Position numbers and translations under genes: made by a program. A stretch of 39,701 nucleotides of DNA from an uncultured Bacilli bacterium. Its GTDB lineage: Bacteria > Bacillota_I > Bacilli_A > RF39 > UBA660. The DNA lies in assembly GCA_934101185.1 (NCBI GenBank), contig CAKOQD010000008.1, forward strand, positions 1 to 39,701, read 5' to 3'. Of the stretch, positions 32,440 to 39,701 are shown one piece after another (the stretch's first letter is position 1; every line of letters begins with the position of its first letter). Below the pieces are notes generated by a model. The model saw only the letters and a program-made list of their open reading frames with translations. It was not told the DNA's origin and did no database searches.

Positions 32440-34209
32440 TCAGTTATTTGATGGTCTATATATTTTTTCTTTTATTTCTTTTGTTATTTCATTTATAAAG
32501 TCTTCTTTATCTTTTGTTATTGTTTCTTTTGATTGGAATCTTCTTATGCTTATTTGGTTGTTATCTCTTTCTTTATCTCCAAGTATTAATGTTATTGGTA
32601 TTTTTTTAGTTTGTGATTCTCTCATTTTGTATGATAGTTTTTCATCACGAGAATCTAGTTCACATCTGATGTTATTTTCATTTAGAAGTTTTTGTATTTG
32701 TTTTGCATATTCTAAATGGTATTCATTATTTACTGGTATGATGTTTACTTGAACTGGAGATAACCAAAGTGGTAAAGATCCTTTTGTTTCTTCAAGTAAG
32801 AATGCTGTAAATCTATCAAGTGATCCTAGTATGGCACGATGAATTACTACTGGTCTTTTTCTTGATCCGTCTTCTGCTACGTATTCAAGTTCAAATCTTT
32901 CTGGTAGTTGATAGTCTAATTGTACTGTTGAAAGGGTTACGTCGTGTCCTATTGCGCTTTTTACTTGGACGTCTATTTTTGGTCCATAGAATGCTGCTTC
33001 TCCTTCGGCTTCATAGTATTTAGCTTTTGATTCTTTTAGGATTTTTCTTAGGGCATTTTCACTTTTTTCCCATAGTTCATCGTTACCAAAGTATTTTTCT
33101 TTGTTATTTTTATCTCTTAGTGATAGTCTAAAACTATATTCTTTAAAGTTAAAGTCTTTGTATACATCTAGTATTAAGTCTATTACTGCTTGTACTTCTT
33201 GTTCTATTTGATCTTGAGTACAGAAGATGTGAGAATCATTTTGTGTGAATGCTCTTGCTCTTTCTATTCCACAGCATGCTCCACTTGCTTCGTATCTAAA
33301 GTCATTAGCTATTTCCGCTAAACGAAGTGGTAAGTCACGGTAGGAATGTAGAAAGTTTTTATAAATCATCATGTGATGTGGACAGTTCATTGGTCTTAGG
33401 ACGTATGATTCATTGTCTAGTTCCATTGCTGGAAACATATCTTCTTTATAGTGTGCCCAGTGGCCACTTGTTTTATATAGATCAACATTACCAAGTGATG
33501 GTGTCATTACGTGTTTGTATCCTAGTTTTAGTTCTTTTTCTGTTATGTAGTCACTTAGTTCTTTTCTTACGATAAATCCATTTGGTAACCACATTGGTAA
33601 TCCTTTTCCTACTAATTCAGAGAACATGAATATGTTTAGGTCTTTTCCTATTTTACGATGGTCTCTTTCTTTAGCGTCTTGTAGTGCTTGTAAGTGTTCG
33701 TTTAGTTCTTCTTCTGTTTCAAAGCATATACCATATATTCTTTGAAGCATTTTGTTTTTAGAGTCCCCTTTCCAGTATGCTCCGCTTACTTTTAATAGTT
33801 TGAAGTATTTCATTTGTTTAGTAGAGGTCATATGAGGACCACGGCATAAGTCGATGAAGTCTCCTTGTTGATATGCTGATATTATTTCTTTTTCGTCCAT
33901 TCTATTAATTAGATCTATTTTATACATGTCATCTTTGAACATATCAAGTGCTTCTTGTTTTGTTAGTTCTATTCTTTTGATTAGTTTGTTGTCTTTTGAT
34001 ATTTTTTTCATTTCTTTTTCTATTTTAGGAAGATCTTCTTCAGTTAGAGTTTTGTCTCCTAGATCGATGTCATAATAAAAACCTTCTTCGATTACTGGTC
34101 CTACAAAGAACTTAGCTTCAGGATAAAGATGTTTTACAGCGTGTGCTAATAAGTGTGCACAACTATGATTTAAAGTGTTTAATTTTTCATTTTCTTTTAT
34201 GTTTTGCAT
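32440..34209 (-). CDS. thrS: Threonyl-tRNA synthetase without TGS domain
   Basis: Charges tRNA-Thr. The 589 residues begin directly at the editing (N2/SAD) domain (LNHSCAHLLAHAVKHLYPEA, with the zinc/editing histidines), then the class II catalytic core (NCPHHMMIYKNFLHSYRDLP with zinc Cys; RYEASGACCGIERARAFTQND as motif 2; VVIHRAILGSLDRF as motif 3) and the anticodon-binding domain. The ~60-residue N-terminal TGS domain of the usual 640-residue enzyme is missing, and no TGS-like sequence lies upstream. GGAGGT precedes the ATG, one base after the stop of the preceding gene. Expression is probably set by the T-box upstream. The neighbour dnaI recalls the dnaB-dnaI-thrS order of Bacilli. Confidence 0.96.
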   Translation of the reverse strand: MQNIKENEKLNTLNHSCAHLLAHAVKHLYPEAKFFVGPVIEEGFYYDIDLGDKTLTEEDLPKIEKEMKKISKDNKLIKRIELTKQEALDMFKDDMYKIDLINRMDEKEIISAYQQGDFIDLCRGPHMTSTKQMKYFKLLKVSGAYWKGDSKNKMLQRIYGICFETEEELNEHLQALQDAKERDHRKIGKDLNIFMFSELVGKGLPMWLPNGFIVRKELSDYITEKELKLGYKHVMTPSLGNVDLYKTSGHWAHYKEDMFPAMELDNESYVLRPMNCPHHMMIYKNFLHSYRDLPLRLAEIANDFRYEASGACCGIERARAFTQNDSHIFCTQDQIEQEVQAVIDLILDVYKDFNFKEYSFRLSLRDKNNKEKYFGNDELWEKSENALRKILKESKAKYYEAEGEAAFYGPKIDVQVKSAIGHDVTLSTVQLDYQLPERFELEYVAEDGSRKRPVVIHRAILGSLDRFTAFLLEETKGSLPLWLSPVQVNIIPVNNEYHLEYAKQIQKLLNENNIRCELDSRDEKLSYKMRESQTKKIPITLILGDKERDNNQISIRRFQSKETITKDKEDFINEITKEIKEKIYRPSNN

Positions 34210-34210
34210 T

Positions 34211-34732
34211 TTAATCTACCTCCATTTTTTCTTCTTTTATTTGTTTTTCTAGTTTTCTTCTTTTGCAACCTTTTTTTGGTCTAAAACGAAATTCCGTTAT
34301 GATTAGTCTTATCATTTTATGGTTGTTTTGTAATTTAAAGTATGCAAGTGCTTGTTCTAATTGATTATCACTCATAAATGGTAAATCTTCTTCATCAATA
34401 TCACTATAGTCATCAATTGTATCGTCTAAAAAGATTACTTCAATGTTTGAGTTATCTGTTTGTAATAGATAGTTAGTTTCCTCTAATAGTAATGGATTAT
34501 CGTATGCTATAATTTTGTGTTTTACGTCTTTTACAAGGATTATTTTTCCTTTTTTAACGTTTTCCTCGGTTATTTCTTCTTGGGTTGTTTTTTTGATATC
34601 TGGTAATAAGACATCTAAGTCAGAGTGTGTTAGGTTTTGAAACATATTTTTTTTGAATCCGTAGTATTTTTGTAAGAATCCATTTATTGTAAAGAAATAT
34701 GCTTCATTTACTTTTAAGTTTTTTATTTTCAT
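34211..34732 (-). CDS. Unknown protein, first gene of the Thr T-box operon
   Basis: 173 residues from ATG 34732, which has GGGGG six bases upstream; the TTG at 34750 would be the alternative. There is no membrane segment. An N-terminal domain (MKIKNLKVNEAYFFTINGFL) is followed by an acidic centre (FLDDTIDDYSDIDEEDLPFM), a helix (NQLEQALAYFKLQNNHKMIR) and a very basic end (RFRPKKGCKRRKLEKQIKEE) that might bind RNA. I do not recognise the family. It stands between the T-box and thrS, with one base between its stop and the thrS start, so it is co-regulated by threonine starvation. Confidence 0.6.
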   Translation of the reverse strand: MKIKNLKVNEAYFFTINGFLQKYYGFKKNMFQNLTHSDLDVLLPDIKKTTQEEITEENVKKGKIILVKDVKHKIIAYDNPLLLEETNYLLQTDNSNIEVIFLDDTIDDYSDIDEEDLPFMSDNQLEQALAYFKLQNNHKMIRLIITEFRFRPKKGCKRRKLEKQIKEEKMEVD

Positions 34733-34763
34733 ATTATACCCCCAGTACAAAGTTTAAATAAAA

Positions 34764-34958
34764 AAACACTCCTTTTATTAAGGAGCGTTTAAACGCGGTA
34801 CCATCCTACCTTATAACTTAAAACTATAACGGAGTTATCCGGTTTCTATTTCTAGAACAGTTTAAAGGTAGTAATTTATATTTTGTTATATTAGTTTTCA
34901 CCAAATACTAACTCTCTTTGATAACTTAATATAAATCGTGTCCTTATCAAAACTTTTA
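34764..34958 (-). promoter_or_regulatory. Threonine T-box riboswitch
   Basis: The minus-strand leader contains a stem I with AAAGUUU base and AUUUAUAU/AUAUAAAU helix, the AGAGAG and GGUGAAAAC distal elements, the T-box core AUGGUACCGCG (34794-34804), and a terminator (34764-34790) with a T-run. The specifier loop opposite ACACG reads UACUA, giving ACU (Thr) at 34870-34872 followed by a purine, consistent with thrS downstream. Uncharged tRNA-Thr would favour the antiterminator and turn on the operon. Confidence 0.92.
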
Positions 34959-35034
34959 TAGATTTATTTTAACATATCAATGGTGCTTGGTCAATATATT
35001 TTATGTTATTCGTGTTGTTATGTTGTTATTATTT

Positions 35035-36873
35035 TTACTTATTACTTAAAGTTTTAGCATATCTTTTGTAATACTCTGCTAATTGGAGATTTTTTTGATT
35101 TAAATAGTTTATTTCTTTATTTAGATATTCTTCAAATGCATAGTACTGTTTGTCTGTTAACTTATCAAAATATAATTTATCTTGGCATTCATTTACTAAA
35201 ATATCTGCATATCTTCTGTTGGGAGATGTACTATAGCAATAATGATTTGTTTTTAATGCATCATGGTGCATTGGTTTAGATGAAAAGTATGCTGTATTAT
35301 TTATTGATTTAATTATTTTTATTATTTTTTTAGTATTTTCATCTGTTTGATCAAAGTGTTCAAAGTTATTATTTTTTTTATATTCAAAGTATCTATATGG
35401 TAATGGTAGATTATGTTCTTTGAAGTATTTAGCAACGTTTATATTATTAAACATCATTAGTACTTCGATTAAGCTTTCACTATTTATTTCTTCTGGTGCG
35501 TTATAAGTATTTGATATTATGTCTTTTAATTCTTTTAACATATTTATTGTTTTTGTTATTTCACTTTGTTTATATAATGAGTCATTTACTCCTTGGTATG
35601 ATAGATTTCTTTTTACTATTATTGGTCTTTTTTCTATTTTGAAGTCTAGTACTTCTCCAGTTTCTGATAATGTATAGTTATATATTCTAGCAAGGCGTCT
35701 TTTACCTGCATCTAATGATAAGATGTTTTTTATTGTTTGTTCTGGAAACATTTCTAATGTTTTATCAGGTAAGTATATGCTTTGTGATCTTTTTCTTGCT
35801 TCTTGCATAGTTAATGTACTCATTTCATATAGACTATTTGGATCTGAAATATATATTTTTAATTTATATTTATCATTTTCTTTTGATATAGAGAATGCAT
35901 CATCTCTATTATAATTATCAACATCATCTATTGAAAGAATAAAGTCTTGTGTGTCTGGATTTAGGTATTTATCTTGTCCTAATTGATGGTATAGTTTTCC
36001 TTCTTCTTTTATGGCATATTCAAATGATGTATTTATATTATATAAATTATTTATTGTACTCATACCAGGTTTATAGTTTCTGTCATCTAAAATGTTTATT
36101 AAGTGATTAATCCACTTAAACATTTTTATTCTTTTTCTGTGTCCTATGTCTTTATATTCTTCGAGTAGTAAAAGGCATTTGTTTATATTTTGTTTTATTG
36201 TTTTTTTATCTATTTTTATTTTTTTGTTTTCAAATATAGTACTTATTACTGCTTCATAATAGCATAGATTATAGTTTATATCCTGATCCATATAATTAAT
36301 TAGTTCTTTTATGTATTGATCTGTTAATGTGTTTATAATATTATCATTTTCATTATTATAGGCATTAATTAAATAACCATTTTCTCTTATTACTTTTTCA
36401 CTACTTGTTAGATCTTTTATTTCTATTAGTAAGTTTTTTATGATGTTATAGTTATTAAGACTTGTTTTATTAATGTTTTCTTTATTATAGTTAATATTTA
36501 GTTCTAGGTTTTCTAGTCTATTTGCTATTTCTTTATAGATTACTATTTTTTCATTTGAACATCTTTTTGATTTGTCTATTTGTTTTATTTTTGATATTGC
36601 TTCTTCCATTAGGTAGTAAATTCTTATGGTATTAATTTGTTCTTTATCGTTTATGTTTTCTACTGCTTCATCAATGTAATTTAATAGTTTATATATTCCA
36701 AAGTAAGCATTTTCTTTTATTATATCATCAGATACATAGTTTATTATATTTCTTAATAATTGTATTAAGTGTTCGTATAGAGTTATATCATCTTTTATGT
36801 TTAGTTTTTCTTTATAGCATTTTAATGATTTTGATTCTGTTAGTTTTTTGTATTTACCTAGTACGTTTTTCAT
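35035..36873 (-). CDS. RNB-domain (RNase II/R-type) exoribonuclease
   Basis: 612 residues. The C-terminal two-thirds is an RNB domain: FILSIDDVDNYNRDDAFSIS holds the Asp cluster that binds magnesium (canonical form TIDGxDAKDFDDA), followed by YISDPNSLYEM, RSQSIYLPDKTLEMFPEQTI, LSLDAGKRRLARI and a late HHDALKTNHYCYSTSPNRRYAD segment matching the family's YxHFTSPIRRYxD. The N-terminal ~270 residues are helical with no visible cold-shock domain, and there is no S1 tail, so it is a divergent member with an unusual N-terminus. It overlaps dnaI by four bases. Confidence 0.85.
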   Translation of the reverse strand: MKNVLGKYKKLTESKSLKCYKEKLNIKDDITLYEHLIQLLRNIINYVSDDIIKENAYFGIYKLLNYIDEAVENINDKEQINTIRIYYLMEEAISKIKQIDKSKRCSNEKIVIYKEIANRLENLELNINYNKENINKTSLNNYNIIKNLLIEIKDLTSSEKVIRENGYLINAYNNENDNIINTLTDQYIKELINYMDQDINYNLCYYEAVISTIFENKKIKIDKKTIKQNINKCLLLLEEYKDIGHRKRIKMFKWINHLINILDDRNYKPGMSTINNLYNINTSFEYAIKEEGKLYHQLGQDKYLNPDTQDFILSIDDVDNYNRDDAFSISKENDKYKLKIYISDPNSLYEMSTLTMQEARKRSQSIYLPDKTLEMFPEQTIKNILSLDAGKRRLARIYNYTLSETGEVLDFKIEKRPIIVKRNLSYQGVNDSLYKQSEITKTINMLKELKDIISNTYNAPEEINSESLIEVLMMFNNINVAKYFKEHNLPLPYRYFEYKKNNNFEHFDQTDENTKKIIKIIKSINNTAYFSSKPMHHDALKTNHYCYSTSPNRRYADILVNECQDKLYFDKLTDKQYYAFEEYLNKEINYLNQKNLQLAEYYKRYAKTLSNK

Positions 36874-37787
36874 CGGCGATTTACTCCGATCATTTTCATT
36901 TCTGTTGATAAGTATTTTATTCTTTCAATTATTCTTCTTGCTTTTACTTTGTCAATTGTTTTATTGGTATTACTAAGATGTGTTTCTAGTTCTTCGAGTG
37001 ATAGGTTTGATGTAAAGAATGTTGGAAGGTTTTCATCCATACGATATTGAAGTATTGTTCCTAGTATTTCGTCTCTTCCCCATGATGTTACATTTTCTGC
37101 TCCGATGTCGTCAATTAAAAGAATTGGTATTTTTTTTATGTATTCATATTTTTCACTGTATGATATATTTTCATCGTTTGAGAATGATTCTTTTAAGGTT
37201 CTTAGAAATTCTGGAAAGTATATAATCGCAGATTTTATATCTTTTTTAGCAAATTCATTTAGAAGTGCTGCGATTATATATGTTTTTCCACTTCCGAAGT
37301 TTCCATATAGGTATAGTCCTTTTTGTCTATTGGTATTATATGTATTGTAATAATTATTAATGTATTTTATTGGTTCAATACGTGATTTATCATCTGTATA
37401 TAAATCTTTCATACAAGCATTTTTTATTGATGTTGGAACGTTGTATAAGTCAATGTTTTCTTTGTATTTGTCTTTTTTTAATTCATTATTTTTGTATTTA
37501 CATGCTACGTATGAGAAAGTTATAGTATTGTTTTCTTCTTTTGGGTAATAGCAGTATCCTTGTATTTCGTTTTTACAGTTTTGTAGTCCTTTGCAATTTA
37601 AACAGTTATCAAACTGAATTGCTGAGTCTATTAGATTAGGAACGTGTTTTTCTAGTGTTTCATCACTTGCATTTATTCTTTTTCTTAGTTCTGATACTTT
37701 TTTGTCTTTTAATGCAGTGATGTAGTTTTTTCTTAGTACTTCGTTATTGTATTTGTTTTTATTAAATATTTGTTTTGTTTCTTGCAT
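36870..37787 (-). CDS. dnaI: DnaI-type helicase loader
   Basis: AAA+ ATPase that loads the DnaC replicative helicase. The 305 residues include an N-terminal helicase-binding domain with a Cys cluster (CLNCKGLQNCKNEIQGYC), then Walker A LYGNFGSGKTYIIAALLNEF, Walker B IPILLIDDIGAENVTSW, sensor FFTSNLSLEEL, and the arginine finger near ARRIIERIKYLS. Length equals B. subtilis DnaI (311). It shares a four-base overlap with the RNB gene, placing replication and RNA decay genes in one unit upstream of thrS. Confidence 0.93.
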   Translation of the reverse strand: MQETKQIFNKNKYNNEVLRKNYITALKDKKVSELRKRINASDETLEKHVPNLIDSAIQFDNCLNCKGLQNCKNEIQGYCYYPKEENNTITFSYVACKYKNNELKKDKYKENIDLYNVPTSIKNACMKDLYTDDKSRIEPIKYINNYYNTYNTNRQKGLYLYGNFGSGKTYIIAALLNEFAKKDIKSAIIYFPEFLRTLKESFSNDENISYSEKYEYIKKIPILLIDDIGAENVTSWGRDEILGTILQYRMDENLPTFFTSNLSLEELETHLSNTNKTIDKVKARRIIERIKYLSTEMKMIGVNRR

Positions 37788-37831
37788 GTTACCACCTAAT
37801 TAAATTATAAATCAAAATAAAAAAAATAGCA

Positions 37832-38326
37832 CTATAAAAGCGCTAATTTTGTTGAAAAGTTTTTACCATATACGTTGTTGTCTGAGTTATAGTCTATCCA
37901 CATTTTTATTTCATATGTACTTTCATTAGTGTTATCATCAGTAAACAGGATACCATTTTCTTTCATATTAGTGGGTTTTATTATTATTTTGTTGTTTTTA
38001 GTTACTTGGTATCTTATGTATTTATAGTTTAGATTGTTTTGTTTTTTTTCTAAGGTGTTTTGTAAATAGAATGTTATTTCATCTTTATTTGAGTTATTTA
38101 TCACTTGAAAAGTATATCCTTTTTCTTTAATACCATCTTCATCTTTTGTAGGATAAGCGTTTGTTAAGGTAATAGGATTTGATAGTTCTTCAATGTAGAT
38201 TTTATTATCTAGTGTTATAAAGTCTATTTTTTTGTCTTGGTTTTCTATCCATATGAATGTTGATGTTATTAGTATGATTATTGTTAAGAACATTTGCATT
38301 ATATATCCTAATATTTTATTATCCAT
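37832..38326 (-). CDS. Small membrane-anchored beta-domain protein
   Basis: 164 residues: one N-terminal membrane helix (about 8-26, YIMQMFLTIIILITSTFIWI) and an outside domain of about 135 residues. Its last part, STYEIKMWIDYNSDNNVYGK then NFSTKLAL, parallels TSYRLRAWIDASVDTNKFNE, KKYSYRFRV in the large surface protein next door, so it looks like a stand-alone copy of that protein's beta-sandwich module. Function unknown. It lies 155 bases downstream of the large gene, after that gene's terminator. Confidence 0.6.
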   Translation of the reverse strand: MDNKILGYIMQMFLTIIILITSTFIWIENQDKKIDFITLDNKIYIEELSNPITLTNAYPTKDEDGIKEKGYTFQVINNSNKDEITFYLQNTLEKKQNNLNYKYIRYQVTKNNKIIIKPTNMKENGILFTDDNTNESTYEIKMWIDYNSDNNVYGKNFSTKLALL

Positions 38327-38401
38327 TTTACTCCCCCGTTAATTGAGGCTTATTATACTGCTTTTTTAGTGGAAAGTAAAGGAAAAGTTTATAAAATAAA
38401 A

Positions 38402-38416
38402 AGGACTTAGAGTCCT
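38402..38416 (-). terminator. Terminator after the surface-protein gene
   Basis: On the minus strand AGGACT-CTA-AGTCCT is followed by TTTTTATTTT. Confidence 0.8.
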
Positions 38417-38446
38417 AATTATAATTCTTATTTTCTACTGCTCGCC

Positions 38447-38463
38447 GCAAGATTTTACCTTGC
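38447..38463. repeat. Small hairpin downstream of the variable region
   Basis: GCAAG and CTTGC arms with a seven-base loop, in a GC-rich patch (38440-38475) just past the stop codon; GCTCGC occurs on both sides of it. DGR target genes often have a short inverted repeat at this place that aids mutagenic homing. That role is inferred here. Confidence 0.5.
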
Positions 38464-38480
38464 AGGCTCGCTCATGTTAC

Positions 38481-39701
38481 TCAACTGATACTAAGTTGAT
38501 ATGGTTGTTTCGAAGTCCCTTCTCCACCTGAAATCTTTACGTTAGATGATAGATAAAGGACTGGGCGCGCGCCAAACTCGTAGCTGCCGACGAAGTAGTT
38601 GCTACGGACATAGCCATCCAAGGCCACAATGAAAGCATTGCCGGAACTGTCTGAATACTGCGGAAGCAACCATGTATTTTCACTTTTATCTAACCAATTA
38701 TTTGTTGTTATACAGTTAGAGCCTTCATTATAATGGTATAAGTCTTTTGAACAGTTTTTTGACGCTGCATATCCATAATCACTTGCATACATTAGTGCTA
38801 TCTTTTTATTTGCATCACTTTGCATTATTGGGTTTGTTCCATAATAGTGACCTGTTCTATTGGCTTCATTTTTTCTTTCATATTGCCACATTACATCTGA
38901 TGTTATTTCTGGAGTATTGTATCCTCCAAGATAATATTTTGTTGTTCCTATCATATTTTTAGCATCAATACTTAATGTATTATAATAATCATTATTTAAA
39001 TATGTATTAAGTGTTGCTGTTGTCCAATTATTCCACGAATCAGTTGTAGTATCTTTTGTTTTATTCCATTTCATTTTTCCAACAGATTCATCTTTTATTA
39101 TTTTCAATCTATTTTCTACATTACCATTTGTATCTTCAGTAGGTATTACTCCTATTATTCTCCACATTTCATTATTGAATGTAACGTAATTATTTACATC
39201 CCCTCCACGATATCTATATTCAGTTGCAAATCTTTCATCTACTTGAAGTGTATTATCTATTTCATGTGTAATCTTTTCAATACCATCTGTACCTACTGGT
39301 ATATTTAATAATGGTACTATTTCTTTTGGTGCATCTTCGTTATTTATATTTACTCTAAATCTATAACTATATTTCTTTTCATTAAATTTATTTGTATCTA
39401 CACTTGCATCAATCCATGCTCTTAGTCTATAACTTGTTGTTACTTCTGCTTTATTATTTGAAAATATTTCTTCTTGTGATTTTAATACATATTGATTTAG
39501 TTTATCTATTGTAGTAGGTTCAACCACTACTGTCTCATTTCCATTTTCTACTTTAGTAAGATATACCTTTATTTCACTATCACTTAAAGGAATATCTACT
39601 GTTAATGGTTCTAGTACTATGTTATAATTTAGTTTTCTTTGTGTATCATCATTTGCTCTTGTTTTAATATATGATAATACTTGAAAGTCAAAGTAATTAG
39701 T
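38481..39701 (-). CDS. Large surface protein with C-terminal lectin-like domain, DGR target candidate (5' end outside window)
   Basis: The frame is open to the window edge; GTG 39527 is not the true start, as the same frame continues 58 codons to 39701 (for example KLNYNIVLEPLTVDIPLSDS). At least 406 residues: a beta-sandwich part (TSYRLRAWIDASVDTNKFNE), then a C-type-lectin-like domain with NNEMWRIIGVIPTED, WNNWTTATLNTYLNNDYYNT and ASDYGYAASKNC. It ends with the diversity-region frame TWLLPQYSDSSGNAFIVALD, GYVRSNYFVGSYEFGARPVL, YLSSNVKISGG. The last layout is that of DUF6273-like displayed ligand-binding domains diversified by retroelements. It is probably secreted or anchored through the missing N-terminus. 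Confidence 0.8.
   Translation of the reverse strand, partial: TNYFDFQVLSYIKTRANDDTQRKLNYNIVLEPLTVDIPLSDSEIKVYLTKVENGNETVVVEPTTIDKLNQYVLKSQEEIFSNNKAEVTTSYRLRAWIDASVDTNKFNEKKYSYRFRVNINNEDAPKEIVPLLNIPVGTDGIEKITHEIDNTLQVDERFATEYRYRGGDVNNYVTFNNEMWRIIGVIPTEDTNGNVENRLKIIKDESVGKMKWNKTKDTTTDSWNNWTTATLNTYLNNDYYNTLSIDAKNMIGTTKYYLGGYNTPEITSDVMWQYERKNEANRTGHYYGTNPIMQSDANKKIALMYASDYGYAASKNCSKDLYHYNEGSNCITTNNWLDKSENTWLLPQYSDSSGNAFIVALDGYVRSNYFVGSYEFGARPVLYLSSNVKISGGEGTSKQPYQLSIS
38555..38674 (-). other. Candidate DGR variable region (VR)
   Basis: The 120 coding-strand bases from TTG CTT CCG to TTT ATC TA contain, by my count, 20 A, 33 C, 30 G and 37 T: about 52% G+C and 17% A, in a gene otherwise near 30% G+C and A-rich. 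Successive codons such as AAC TAC TTC GTC GGC AGC all differ from AAC only at the A positions. Framework residues (A-F-V, D-G-V, R-P-V-L-Y-L) stay fixed. This is what adenine-directed mutagenic retrohoming leaves. The boundaries are approximate and the template repeat is not in the window. Confidence 0.75.

Noticed and set aside
38447..38463. CRISPR or integron-type repeat behind the surface-protein gene
   Set aside because: Only a single small hairpin with no spaced repeats; the DGR-downstream hairpin reading fits better.
38481..39527. GTG 39527 as the start of the surface protein
   Set aside because: The same frame continues open to the window edge with protein-like sequence, so the gene begins beyond 39701.

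Overview
The window is strongly AT-rich (well under 30% G+C by eye) and uses TGG for Trp and TGA as a stop, so I read it with the standard bacterial code. Its genes point to a spore-forming low-GC Bacillota, probably an uncultured Bacilli/Erysipelotrichia-like gut lineage. Sporulation genes include a spoIVA 5' end, ylbJ, spoVIF and yjcZ. Housekeeping genes (ftsY/ylxM, der, thrS/dnaI, comEA/comEC, def, dut, feoAB) are of Bacillota type. No rRNA or tRNA gene was seen. Most genes lie on the minus strand.

Layout: 1-2.9 kb holds a broken spoIVA, an HD-domain protein, a P-loop kinase-like protein, ylxM and ftsY. 3.2-7.1 kb holds trmL, a membrane thioredoxin-like protein, an HExxH protein and a YlbL-type Lon-like protease, convergent with a YlbJ-type sporulation membrane protein. 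7.1-14.0 kb is a type IV pilus-like locus: one small prepilin, two giant prepilins with lectin-like C-termini and an almost identical 425-bp 5' end, and a divergent PilB/GspE ATPase with a long Asn/Ser/Asp-rich tail. 14.0-16.7 kb holds spoVIF, a second HExxH protein, der and an OapA-like membrane protein. Just upstream of the latter (16.8-17.4 kb) is a structured ~600-nt RNA that I interpret as OLE RNA. 17.4-19.6 kb holds a triple-LysM protein, an acidic 49-residue protein, an anchored protein and an RNHCP zinc protein.

19.6-22.1 kb is an accessory island behind comEC. It contains a decayed dinD relic, a dinD gene broken by one nonsense codon, a spare copy of the comEC 3' end, and an intact DUF1016/YhcG-type nuclease gene. 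The two cassette genes share an identical 32-bp junction with the comEC ends and each carries a perfect palindrome inside its reading frame. 22.1-26.1 kb holds comEC, comEA and an FtsW-type SEDS gene. 26.2-31.5 kb holds yjcZ, def, a YafQ/DinJ toxin-antitoxin pair between two copies of a terminator repeat, an anchored protein, dut and feoAB. 31.5-37.8 kb holds a PHP phosphoesterase, a threonine T-box operon (unknown gene plus a thrS without TGS domain), an RNB exoribonuclease and dnaI.

The right edge (37.8-39.7 kb) has a small anchored protein and a large cell-surface protein, open at the window edge. The last ~120 coding bases before its conserved C-terminal tail are GC-rich and adenine-poor in an AT-rich gene, with codons that look like randomised AAC/AAT codons. 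This is the signature of a diversity-generating retroelement (DGR) variable region. No template repeat or reverse transcriptase lies in the window, so the retroelement would act in trans. The most interesting signals are this DGR target, the OLE RNA/OapA pair, the comEC-end cassette island and the twin giant pilins.
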